Positions 1 to 4,135 of a stretch of 7,710 nt of DNA are shown one piece after another. The position numbers and the translations under genes were made by a program. Each line of letters begins with the position of its first letter. The first letter of the stretch is position 1. The DNA is from an uncultured Veillonella sp. (GTDB lineage: Bacteria > Bacillota > Negativicutes > Veillonellales > Veillonellaceae). Location: the NCBI RefSeq assembly GCF_934190855.1, contig NZ_CAKPTN010000077.1:1-7710 (forward strand), in the 5' to 3' direction. The notes below the pieces were generated by a model, which worked only from the letters and a program-made list of their open reading frames with translations, did not search any database and was not told the DNA's origin.

Positions 1-75
1 ATGGTTGATAGGCCAGGTGTGGAAGAGCCGTGAGGTTTGGAGCTGACTGGTACTAATAGATCGAGGGCTTTACTT
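1..75 (+). rRNA. rrl: 23S ribosomal RNA, 3' end (partial)
   Basis: This is the last part of large-subunit rRNA; the rest lies left of the window. The final helices of domain VI are recognisable from TTGATAGGCCAGGTGTGGAA near the start and GGTACTAATAGATCGAGGGC near the end. Both correspond to the standard 23S 3' terminus. The exact mature end is estimated by analogy with other bacteria at about 74-76. It is followed by a 5S gene in the same orientation, so this is the tail of an rrn operon transcribed on the + strand. Confidence 0.95.
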
Positions 76-257
76 AAGCAGTGTAGCCAATGTAAAGGAG
101 CATTGCGACGCATACATTGCGCGTAATCGCTTATGTCGCAGCGTAAGATTTTGTGAAACAAAATCCACAGCTGACGACGAAAATAAATTAGTCAAGAATT
201 TCTAGTGCAACAAATATATATACTTCTATGTGGTTTTCAGAGTACAAACTCTGACAG
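76..257 (+). other. 23S-5S internal transcribed spacer with hairpins
   Basis: This is a spacer of about 180 nt between 23S and 5S, with no tRNA in it. It holds three clear hairpins. The first has arms CAATGTA (88-94) and TACATTG (113-119) around an 18-nt loop. The second has arms GATTTTGT (147-154) and ACAAAATC (158-165) with a GAA loop. The third, just before 5S, has arms TCAGAGT (237-243) and ACTCTGA (248-254). Such stems are plausible RNase processing sites, but that role is inferred. The first hairpin resembles one found again at 529-571. Confidence 0.75.
92..117 (+). repeat. Hairpin repeat, copy 1 (in 23S-5S spacer)
   Basis: This copy and the one at 539-564 match at about 22 of 26 positions, sharing GTAAAGGAGC and GCGACGC. 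In both, the shared 18-nt loop (95-112 here) is closed by a stem of different sequence, here CAATGTA/TACATTG. Confidence 0.6.
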
Positions 258-374
258 ATTCAGTGGCGATGGCTATGAGGATCCACCTGTTCCCATCTCG
301 AACACAGTAGTTAAGCTCATAAACGCCGAAAGTACTTGGCTGGAGACGGCCTGGGAGGATAGGAAGCTGCTGAT
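258..374 (+). rRNA. rrf: 5S ribosomal RNA
   Basis: This is the RNA of the large-subunit central protuberance. The core is unmistakable: CCTGTTCCCATCTCGAACAC (286-305) followed by AGTTAAGCTC (309-318) and, near the end, GGAGGATAGGAAGCTGCTG. The closing helix I is made by TCAG (260-263) and CTGA (370-373), so the ends are set to within a few bases. The length of about 117 nt is normal. It is the last gene of the rrn operon, and the open frame across it is not a gene. Confidence 0.95.
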
Positions 375-381
375 TAAGCAT

Positions 382-422
382 AAAATAGAGGGTCAACCCT
401 AAAGGGTTGGCCCTCTATTTTT
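382..422 (+). terminator. rrn operon intrinsic terminator
   Basis: The stem is 18 bp, with a left arm at 382-399, a TAAA loop at 400-403 and a right arm at 404-421. It has one G-T wobble and ends in a run of five T. It lies 8 nt after 5S, as expected for the end of an rRNA operon. A second small hairpin (TGTGCTC 422-428 with GAGCACA 433-439) follows at once and may back it up. Confidence 0.93.
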
Positions 423-457
423 GTGCTCTAACGAGCACAGCTCTCATACCTGCTAGA

Positions 458-473
458 GCCGTTTCCAGCCAAG
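458..473 (-). repeat. Inverted fragment complementary to 5S rRNA
   Basis: GCCGTTTCCAGCCAAG (458-473) is the reverse complement of 5S positions 335-350 (CTTGGCTGGAGACGGC), with a single G-T wobble. Read on the minus strand, weaker similarity to the 3' part of 5S continues down to about 437 (AGCTG in both). Beyond 474 the likeness fades. It is best described as an inverted, degenerate partial 5S copy, or as an element able to pair with 5S; which of these is not known. Confidence 0.55.
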
Positions 474-489
474 GTTGTACAAGTAATAG

Positions 490-735
490 CTATATATATT
501 GATCTATAGGCGGCTTGGGAAGCCTAGGGCAATAGGGCGTAAAGGAGCGTAGCGACGCGTACGTCCATTGCATCAGGTTCGACGAAGCCCTAAAGAATGT
601 GCTGTACATTAACTATTGTATTATATGCTGTCATGGGCGAGTGTGATAGGAAGCCGCGGCTAGTGGTAGGAGGCAAACTATATCTTTACGGTGACGCGGC
701 ACAACGTGCCAATGTTACCGAACCGTAAACTAGTT
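490..735. other. Hairpin-rich, relatively GC-rich intergenic block of unknown function
   Basis: No gene of known type was recognised here, although base composition is clearly richer in G and C than the following 650 bases. Visible structures are GGCTT/AAGCC (512-524), a long bulged stem 529-541 with 560-571 enclosing GCGT/ACGC, the palindrome AGCCGCGGCT (652-661), and a nested hairpin with outer arms TTTACGGT (685-692) and ACCGTAAA (722-729) around GGCAC/GTGCC (698-710). It was compared by eye with tmRNA, RNase P RNA, SRP RNA and 6S RNA hallmarks, and none was found. It could be a structured RNA or a decayed rrn-flanking repeat. No convincing promoter was seen. Confidence 0.4.
539..564 (+). 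repeat. Hairpin repeat, copy 2 (downstream of rrn terminator)
   Basis: This is the partner of the spacer copy at 92-117. The 18-nt loop at 542-559 is closed by 529-541 pairing with 560-571 (12 pairs, one G-T, one bulged A). Relative to copy 1, a T-A pair in the stem has become C-G, so the stem is kept while its sequence changes. Confidence 0.6.
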
Positions 736-1166
736 CAATAAGTCTAAGTGTTGTAAAGTTTCGTATTTTTATTGATATTTCCGTTCTAATAGCTTTGTTA
801 TATATTTACTACTAATATCCTTAGAACACCTAAAATAATTTATATATCTAAGCAAAACTTATATTTTTATATCTAATAGCTCCTCTAATCATTTTCATTC
901 TTCATGTTTTTATAATCAAACCTTCTTATTAATAGTTATTATGTAATTAATTTTACTTTAATTTTAAATTTCAATAACCACTATCTATTACATATTCTAT
1001 TCATGCATAAGGCTATCACTAATTTATATACAATCTTATACAACCTAGTAAATACAGGCTTTTTTGCTATATTTCTTACAATTTGCGATGTACCAAAATT
1101 TACTCGTTTCACTTATATCTCATAAAACTTTCACTATGTTTTCACGTAGTATCTTTATACTATCTA
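736..1166. other. AT-rich intergenic stretch without recognisable genes
   Basis: These roughly 430 bases are very AT-rich and notably poor in G on the + strand. No open frame with a ribosome binding site, no tRNA and no terminator was found on either strand. The right end contains weak promoter-like sequence (TATACT at 1156-1161) that could serve the RNA candidate that follows. Confidence 0.6.
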
Positions 1167-1421
1167 TAGTTGATTGAGATCAACTAAGGAAATGGAGGTC
1201 TACTACTAATAACTTTTACCTGTCCCTTTTACAAATAATACAAACAACACAACACAAAACAATACAACACATAAAACAACACTTAAATACACAACAATAC
1301 TCTCCCTGTGTATAAACAAAACAATACATATACAAAACTCTCTAATTATATATACCATCTCCCGTATATATAAAGGTAAAAGTTAGGTAGACATAAGAGC
1401 CCTTGAAAGAGGGCTCTTTTT
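1167..1421 (+). ncRNA. Candidate small RNA with G-free core and UCUCCC motifs
   Basis: This stretch behaves like an RNA gene. It opens with a hairpin (TAGTTGAT 1167-1174 with ATCAACTA 1179-1186) and ends in an intrinsic terminator at 1395-1421. Its middle is closed by a long-range inverted repeat: TAACTTTTACCT (1210-1221) with AGGTAAAAGTTA (1374-1385), plus GTCTAC (1198-1203) with GTAGAC (1387-1392). The enclosed 152 nt contain only four G, and 1223-1307 has none, so the core should be largely single-stranded. Two UCUCCC motifs (1301-1306, 1358-1363) and one UCCC (1223-1226) could pair with Shine-Dalgarno sequences, as C-rich motifs do in several Gram-positive sRNAs. No protein frame with a start codon and RBS exists. 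The 5' end is a guess from a weak TATACT box with no good -35. Confidence 0.45.
1395..1421 (+). terminator. Intrinsic terminator of the candidate sRNA
   Basis: Arms AAGAGCCCT (1395-1403) and AGGGCTCTT (1410-1418) pair perfectly around TGAAAG and are followed by a T run to 1421. It lies 47 nt before the tRNA-Trp promoter. With no gene upstream, its existence is itself evidence for a transcript ending here. Confidence 0.88.
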
Positions 1422-1467
1422 CCTTTTAAATTCACTATTATTTCATTATTTAAAAGCCCTTTCTTTC

Positions 1468-1496
1468 TTGACATAAGACCTAATATTTGTTAAACT
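1468..1496 (+). promoter_or_regulatory. Promoter of tRNA-Trp
   Basis: TTGACA (1468-1473) and TAAACT (1491-1496) are separated by exactly 17 bp, a good vegetative sigma-type promoter. The predicted start, around 1503, lies about 25 nt before the tRNA. Confidence 0.85.
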
Positions 1497-1527
1497 AATC
1501 AAGTATCAAGCAAGGCTTGATGAACAT

Positions 1528-1603
1528 AGGGGTATAGCTCAATTGGTAGAGTAGCGGTCTCCAAAACCGTTGGTTGTGGGTTCAAGTCCTACTGCCCCTG
1601 CCA
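1528..1603 (+). tRNA. tRNA-Trp (CCA)
   Basis: This is a 76-nt cloverleaf with encoded CCA end. The acceptor arms AGGGGTA and TGCCCCT pair with one G-T. The anticodon loop CTCCAAA carries CCA at 1561-1563, which reads the UGG tryptophan codon. The T arm GTGGGTTCAAGTCCTAC is canonical. It is transcribed from its own promoter. Confidence 0.96.
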
Positions 1604-1608
1604 AATTT

Positions 1609-1635
1609 GGATTGCGGTCTTCGGACCGCATGTCC
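1609..1635 (+). other. UUCG hairpin downstream of tRNA-Trp
   Basis: TGCGGTC (1613-1619) and GACCGCA (1624-1630) form a perfect stem capped by a TTCG tetraloop, extended by GGAT/GTCC with one bulged T. No T run follows, so it is not a standard terminator. It may stabilise or help release the tRNA-Trp precursor, or act as a U-tract-less terminator; this is inference. Confidence 0.5.
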
Positions 1636-1667
1636 ATAAAATTACTCAAAAAATATTAAATAAATGC

Positions 1668-1696
1668 TTGCATAGATGTAAGCGTTGTGTTAATAT
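1668..1696 (+). promoter_or_regulatory. Promoter of tRNA-Arg
   Basis: TTGCAT (1668-1673) and TAATAT (1691-1696) are spaced by 17 bp. Transcription would start near 1703, just ahead of the tRNA at 1716. The separate promoter implies the two tRNAs need not be co-transcribed. Confidence 0.8.
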
Positions 1697-1715
1697 AAGT
1701 GAGTACCAAGTACAT

Positions 1716-1792
1716 GACTCAGTAGCTCAGCTGGATAGAGCGTTTGACTACGAATCAAAAGGCCAGGGGTTCGAATCCCTTCTGGGTCACCA
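1716..1792 (+). tRNA. tRNA-Arg (ACG)
   Basis: This is a 77-nt cloverleaf with encoded CCA. The acceptor arms GACTCAG and CTGGGTC pair with one wobble. The anticodon stem TTTGA/TCAAA closes the loop CTACGAA, with ACG at 1750-1752. The first A is expected to be edited to inosine by TadA, allowing CGU, CGC and CGA to be read. The T arm AGGGGTTCGAATCCCTT is canonical. Confidence 0.96.
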
Positions 1793-1796
1793 AATG

Positions 1797-1825
1797 AAAG
1801 CATCACAGCAATGTGGTGCTTTTTT
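1797..1825 (+). terminator. Terminator after tRNA-Arg
   Basis: AAAGCATCAC (1797-1806) pairs with GTGGTGCTTT (1813-1822) with one T-G wobble and a loop of six, followed by a T run to 1825. It lies directly after the tRNA. Confidence 0.88.
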
Positions 1826-1850
1826 ATTTTATTCATTTCTATTAAACGTA

Positions 1851-1889
1851 TAATAAAAGGACTCTACTAATAAAAATGTAGAGTCCTTT
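1851..1889 (-). terminator. Terminator of the xre-TM2-secreted protein operon
   Basis: AAAGGACTCTAC (1856-1867) and GTAGAGTCCTTT (1878-1889) form a perfect 12-bp stem around a 10-nt AT loop. Read on the minus strand, the stem ends in CCTTTTATTA. It lies about 60 nt past the stop of the secreted-protein gene and sits back to back with the tRNA-Arg terminator, so it separates convergent transcripts. Confidence 0.85.
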
Positions 1890-1950
1890 GTTGTATATAG
1901 ACTTTTATAGAGAAAACTTTTATAAATCAGTAAACTGTCTATACTTAGTC

Positions 1951-2394
1951 TTATTTAAGCTGACCAGCTGCAACGGCAAGGTCGCGCCAATAGATAGCTT
2001 GCATATAACCGTATGTATCTGGCTTTAAGGTAATTAATTTAGCTTTATTGCGTTTCTCTTCACGCAATAGTTTACCAGTACGAGCATCGATAATATTACG
2101 TTGATCTTGAACCCACTGAATCGTATCATTGTCTTGATCAAAGTAATAATGGTTAATATACTCTGTCATATAGTATTGGGCGCCTTGATGGCTATAGGTA
2201 CGACCTATAATTTCAAACTTATTGCCTTCTCCAGCGATAACTTTAACACGTTGTTCAGCGTAATAGTTTTGGCCGTTCATACGATATAAATAGGCATAGC
2301 CTCGAGCGTTCTCTAAATCAGCAATATTAACTGCTTGAGAGGGCAGGATACCTAGTATGGTGAAAGCCGCTGCAATTAATAACAATTTTTTCAT
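1951..2394 (-). CDS. Secreted protein of unknown function
   Basis: The product is a 147-residue precursor. Residues 1-21 are a typical Sec signal peptide: MKK, a hydrophobic core LLLIAAAFTILGIL, then PSQA before the predicted cut after A21. No lipobox cysteine is present, so a soluble periplasmic or exported protein is expected rather than a lipoprotein. The mature part, about 126 residues with no cysteine, is rich in tyrosine, glutamine and asparagine (for example NGQNYYAEQ and YINHYYFDQDND) and looks beta-rich. It was not assigned to a family. The start ATG overlaps the stop of the TM2 gene upstream (TAATG), with GAGGTG 6 nt before it inside the upstream gene, so translation is probably coupled. 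It is the last gene of a three-gene operon. Membership with a TM2 protein suggests an envelope role, which is inference. Confidence 0.88.
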   Translation of the reverse strand: MKKLLLIAAAFTILGILPSQAVNIADLENARGYAYLYRMNGQNYYAEQRVKVIAGEGNKFEIIGRTYSHQGAQYYMTEYINHYYFDQDNDTIQWVQDQRNIIDARTGKLLREEKRNKAKLITLKPDTYGYMQAIYWRDLAVAAGQLK

Positions 2395-2699
2395 TATTGC
2401 ACCTCAGGATATAGTTTCTTAGCTTCTTCGATGGCTTCCTTGATGATGGCTTTATTACGATCTTTAACCATGCCTGGAATACGGAATAAGTCGATAATCA
2501 TCCAAATACCTAAGCCACCAGCAGTAAGCCAATAGATAATATTAATAACTGGTTTATTTAAATAGAAATAATGAACGCCAAGAACGAACCAGAATAGGTA
2601 GGCCATACCAGTTTCTTTTTGACGCGCTTGAGCAGATAATACATAGTTTTTTTGCTGCTCTGTTAAGCCCTGTAAAAGTGCTAATACATCAGGTGTCAT
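2394..2699 (-). CDS. TM2 domain-containing membrane protein
   Basis: This is a 101-residue inner-membrane protein. An N-terminal polar segment (1-30) is followed by two hydrophobic helices, about 31-47 (GMAYLFWFVLGVHYFYL) and 51-74, which match the TM2 domain pattern. Signature features are the G-x-H-x-F-Y turn at 41-46 and the G-x-W with Asp in GIWMIIDLFRI (64-74). The C-terminal tail (79-101) is a charged helix. TM2 proteins are widespread but their biochemical role is poorly defined. The start is supported by AAGGAG about 5 nt upstream. The gene lies 15 nt after the XRE gene and overlaps the secreted-protein start by one base, indicating an operon. Family assignment is confident; function is not known. 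Confidence 0.9.
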   Translation of the reverse strand: MTPDVLALLQGLTEQQKNYVLSAQARQKETGMAYLFWFVLGVHYFYLNKPVINIIYWLTAGGLGIWMIIDLFRIPGMVKDRNKAIIKEAIEEAKKLYPEVQ

Positions 2700-2714
2700 A
2701 AAATCTCCTTTATA

Positions 2715-2990
2715 CTACTTTGCGTGTGGCTGATCTGACTCTGCCACAACATGTACAACTAATTCTTGATCAGAAGGAATCTGTGCCATTACTACAGGCA
2801 TAGGCACATCCATAGCGGCAGCAATGCCTTTGATTTGGCGCATAGCTACAGGTACCACAGTACCATCATCATTTACATTTTTTTCTAATACTTCAATTTC
2901 ACTGGTAGTTAAACCTGCTTTATTTGCAAAGTCCTCAATGGATAGGCTATTGAATTCGCGATATTGTTTAATGAAATCTCCGATATACAT
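2715..2990 (-). CDS. Small XRE-family helix-turn-helix protein
   Basis: This is a 91-residue protein whose residues 5-64 form a Cro/C1-type helix-turn-helix fold: IGDFIKQYREFNSLSIEDFA, then KAGLTTSEIEVLEKN with the turn around residues 26-29, and a later helix MRQIKGIAAAMDVPM. The last about 25 residues (QELVVHVVAESDQPHAK) are not a known effector domain. It is likely a cytoplasmic DNA-binding regulator. Cotranscription with the two envelope genes suggests it controls its own operon, but no operator was demonstrated. The start is fixed by a strong AGGAGG 5 nt before ATG. The leader is only about 22 nt from the predicted transcription start. Confidence 0.88.
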   Translation of the reverse strand: MYIGDFIKQYREFNSLSIEDFANKAGLTTSEIEVLEKNVNDDGTVVPVAMRQIKGIAAAMDVPMPVVMAQIPSDQELVVHVVAESDQPHAK

Positions 2991-3019
2991 AGATTCCTCC
3001 TATTTATAGATACTATTAT

Positions 3020-3048
3020 ATTGTAATTAAAAATATGATATATGGCAA
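3020..3048 (-). promoter_or_regulatory. Promoter of the XRE-TM2-secreted protein operon
   Basis: On the minus strand, TTGCCA (3048-3043) and TACAAT (3025-3020) are separated by 17 bp. The predicted start is near 3013, leaving a short leader with the AGGAGG site at its end. A TATAAT overlaps the -10 by one base (3020-3015) and could offer a second start. Confidence 0.75.
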
Positions 3049-3229
3049 TAGATGAATATAAGATGAAATGTAAAAATAATAGCTCGTAAGGGTGTAAAAG
3101 AGAAGTAAGAATAGATAGTAAAATGGTCTGAACACATACGAGCTATAATATACGTATCATGTATAACTATTATTCATACATGTATAAATTAATGGGTAGA
3201 TAAATTGTTAATAAAGTTACAAAAATAAA
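3049..3229. other. AT-rich region between divergent promoters with inverted repeat
   Basis: This region separates the minus-strand operon promoter from the riboswitch promoter. ATAGCTCGTA (3079-3088) and TACGAGCTAT (3137-3146) are a perfect 10-bp inverted repeat 48 nt apart. CATGTA/TACATG (3159 to about 3182) is a shorter one. No gene was seen. The repeats could be protein-binding sites or a remnant element. Confidence 0.45.
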
Positions 3230-3258
3230 TTGACTTAATACGATAGCGGTGTTAAGAT
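3230..3258 (+). promoter_or_regulatory. Promoter of the cobalamin riboswitch transcript
   Basis: TTGACT (3230-3235) and TAAGAT (3253-3258) are separated by 17 bp. Predicted start near 3265, 20 nt before the aptamer. An intact promoter argues that the riboswitch is still expressed. Confidence 0.82.
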
Positions 3259-3284
3259 TAACTCATAGAAAACATCATATTTGG

Positions 3285-3431
3285 GAATAGGTGCTGAAAA
3301 GCATAATAGAGAAGCTGGTTAAATGCCAGCACGGTCCCGCCACTGTATGGTCGAGCGAGTCTAAATTAAGTCACTGGGAAACTGGGAAGGCTAGATGAGC
3401 GATGAAGCCGAGTCAGGAGAACTGCCTATTC
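3285..3431 (+). promoter_or_regulatory. Cobalamin (vitamin B12) riboswitch aptamer
   Basis: This leader RNA element binds adenosyl- or related cobalamins. P1 is formed by GAATAGG (3285-3291) and CCTATTC (3425-3431). The B12 box region ACGGTCCCGCCACTGT (3331-3346) and the 3' signature GAAGCCGAGTCAGGAGA followed by ACTGCC match the Rfam-type Cobalamin consensus. An internal stem GCTGG/CCAGC (3314-3330) precedes the box. A small hairpin CCTA/TAGG with loop CGAGAGA (3448-3462) lies where the loop-loop partner of the expression platform is usually found. A terminator follows. No intact gene is seen downstream, which is unusual. The aptamer shows no obvious decay. Confidence 0.94.
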
Positions 3432-3463
3432 AACATTCACCATTTGACCTACGAGAGATAGGG

Positions 3464-3511
3464 AGGAGAAGTTAATAGCTCCTTTTTACGTACCCGTAAA
3501 AAGGATTTTTT
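3464..3511 (+). terminator. Riboswitch expression platform: anti-terminator and terminator
   Basis: TCCTTTTTACG (3480-3490) and CGTAAAAAGGA (3495-3505) form a perfect 11-bp stem with a TACC loop, followed by six T. AGGAG (3464-3468) can instead pair with CTCCT (3479-3483), which would consume the left arm of the terminator. This gives a simple on/off switch. By analogy with known B12 riboswitches, ligand binding should favour termination. Confidence 0.85.
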
Positions 3512-3570
3512 AGTTCTATACGATCTAAATATATTACTTTGGTATTTAGATTATAGTTCTTACGACCTTA

Positions 3571-3714
3571 ATGTCGTGCTATGGTCATGGTGGATTATAC
3601 CTTTTGGTATTACCAGCATGACATAAGTTATGACTGTTAATATATTTTATGGTAAATGTAGGGCATGCATTTATTCATCATCATCCTAAAAAAGAGGCTG
3701 ACCCAGGATTCTAG
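3571..3714 (+). pseudogene. Possible remnant of a small His-rich membrane protein
   Basis: In one frame the B12-switch leader reads MSCYGHGGLYLLVLPA, then TGA (3619-3621), HKL, a second TGA (3631-3633), then LLIYFMVNVGHAFIHHHP and a short tail ending in TAG at 3712-3714. The hydrophobic stretches, GH motifs and terminal HHHP look like a small metal-related membrane protein. Both stops would be tryptophan with one base change each (TGG to TGA). Mfd here uses TGA as its stop, so recoding is unlikely. There is no Shine-Dalgarno before the ATG. No homologue is known to me. The segment may equally be chance translation of a structured RNA, since 3584-3622 forms a hairpin. Confidence 0.25.
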
Positions 3715-3743
3715 TAGTTCGGATTCTGGGTCAGTCTCTTTTT
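3689..3743. terminator. Long-stem bidirectional intrinsic terminator
   Basis: Positions 3689-3711 pair with 3721-3743 over 23 bp with three G-T wobbles and a 9-nt loop. The core is GAGGCTGACCCAG with CTGGGTCAGTCTC. A run of five T closes it on the + strand and six T on the minus strand (A at 3688-3693). It closes the riboswitch transcript ahead of the tRNA-Leu promoter. Confidence 0.85.
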
Positions 3744-3787
3744 ATTTTAGGAGATACATGAAATTTAAGTTAATTATAAAAAAATGA

Positions 3788-3816
3788 TTGACGATGAATT
3801 CTATACATGATATTAT
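3788..3816 (+). promoter_or_regulatory. Promoter of tRNA-Leu
   Basis: TTGACG (3788-3793) and TATTAT (3811-3816) are spaced by 17 bp, with the predicted start near 3823, about 9 nt before the tRNA. Confidence 0.83.
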
Positions 3817-3831
3817 TATTTCAGTTGAGAC

Positions 3832-3916
3832 GCGGGAGTGGCGGAATTGGCAGACGCACCAGACTTAGGATCTGGCGCCTTACGGCGTGGGGGTTCAAGT
3901 CCCTTCTCCCGCACCA
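3832..3916 (+). tRNA. tRNA-Leu (TAG)
   Basis: This is an 85-nt class II tRNA with encoded CCA. The acceptor arms GCGGGAG and CTCCCGC pair perfectly. The anticodon stem CCAGA/TCTGG closes the loop CTTAGGA with TAG at 3866-3868, which reads CUA and other CUN codons. A long variable arm CGCC/GGCG with loop TTAC is typical of leucine tRNAs. Confidence 0.96.
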
Positions 3917-3924
3917 ACTTTATT

Positions 3925-3950
3925 GCACCTTTAGAGGTGCTATTTTTTTT
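3925..3950 (+). terminator. Terminator after tRNA-Leu
   Basis: GCACCT (3925-3930) and AGGTGC (3935-3940) pair around TTAG, followed by TA and eight T. It lies 8 nt after the tRNA. Confidence 0.85.
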
Positions 3951-3977
3951 GCCTAAAATTAGGTGTTTGTAACAGAT

Positions 3978-4015
3978 ATAACTATAAACATAACTATAAC
4001 TATGAACATAACTAC
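3978..4015 (+). repeat. Short tandem repeat of ATAACTAT/AACTAT
   Basis: ATAACTAT recurs at 3978 and 3990, AACTAT at 3998 and ATAACTA at 4008, so spacing is in multiples of six. It is a low-complexity AT tract upstream of the mfd promoter, with no evident function. Confidence 0.5.
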
Positions 4016-4071
4016 TATCGCTATTTACTATTATATATAAAGCGGTCTAGAAGCTTAATTACTAGCTTATA

Positions 4072-4080
4072 TGTTATAAT
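4072..4080 (+). promoter_or_regulatory. Extended -10 promoter for mfd
   Basis: TGTTATAAT contains a TG dinucleotide one base before a consensus TATAAT (4075-4080). No good -35 lies 17 bp upstream (AGCTTA), which an extended -10 can compensate for. Predicted start is near 4087, giving a leader of about 49 nt. Confidence 0.65.
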
Positions 4081-4135
4081 AGATGAGTTAGAACTATTTA
4101 ATTAATACAATCATAGTAATACTATATGGTGCAGT

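Larger units (their letters stand above)
3512..3743 (+). ncRNA. Read-through segment downstream of B12 riboswitch (candidate regulated ncRNA)
   Basis: If the riboswitch terminator is bypassed, this is all that is transcribed before the next terminator. It holds hairpins ATCTAAATA/TATTTAGAT (3523-3551), ACGAC/GTCGT (3562-3577) and a longer one with GTCATG/CATGAC (3584-3622) enclosing TGG/CCA and TACC/GGTA. No intact gene is present. Noncoding outputs of B12 riboswitches are known from Enterococcus (EutX) and Listeria (Rli55). I looked for the paired hexaloop ANTAR-binding hairpins of those RNAs and did not find them. Confidence 0.35.

Noticed and set aside
205..402. Open frame of 65 codons on the + strand
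   Set aside because: It runs through the 5S rRNA gene and into its terminator, has no ribosome binding site, and is fully explained by the RNA gene.
1178..1315. A/C-rich open frame inside the candidate sRNA
   Set aside because: It has no usable start codon after the GGAGG-like sequence; its lack of stops follows from base composition. A five-codon frame at 1192 (MEVYY) has an RBS too close to be convincing.
1668..1853. Open frame of 61 codons starting with TTG
   Set aside because: It overlaps the tRNA-Arg gene, its promoter and its terminator, and begins at the -35 box.
3619..3633. TGA codons in the His-rich frame read as selenocysteine
   Set aside because: No convincing SECIS-like hairpin directly follows either TGA, two such codons lie only 12 nt apart, and neighbouring genes use TGA as a normal stop.
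3665..3784. Forty-codon frame starting ATGCATTTA, recalling the CbiM start
   Set aside because: Only the first two residues resemble CbiM; it then runs through the long terminator stem and has no proper RBS.
3758..3784. Nine-codon frame after AGGAGATAC
   Set aside because: The RBS is good but the frame MKFKLIIKK is tiny, lies after a terminator, and ends just before the tRNA-Leu promoter; most likely chance or a relic.
1528..3916. tRNA genes as possible integration sites of a mobile element
   Set aside because: No integrase, no duplicated tRNA 3' end and no direct repeat of att type was seen near any of the three tRNAs.
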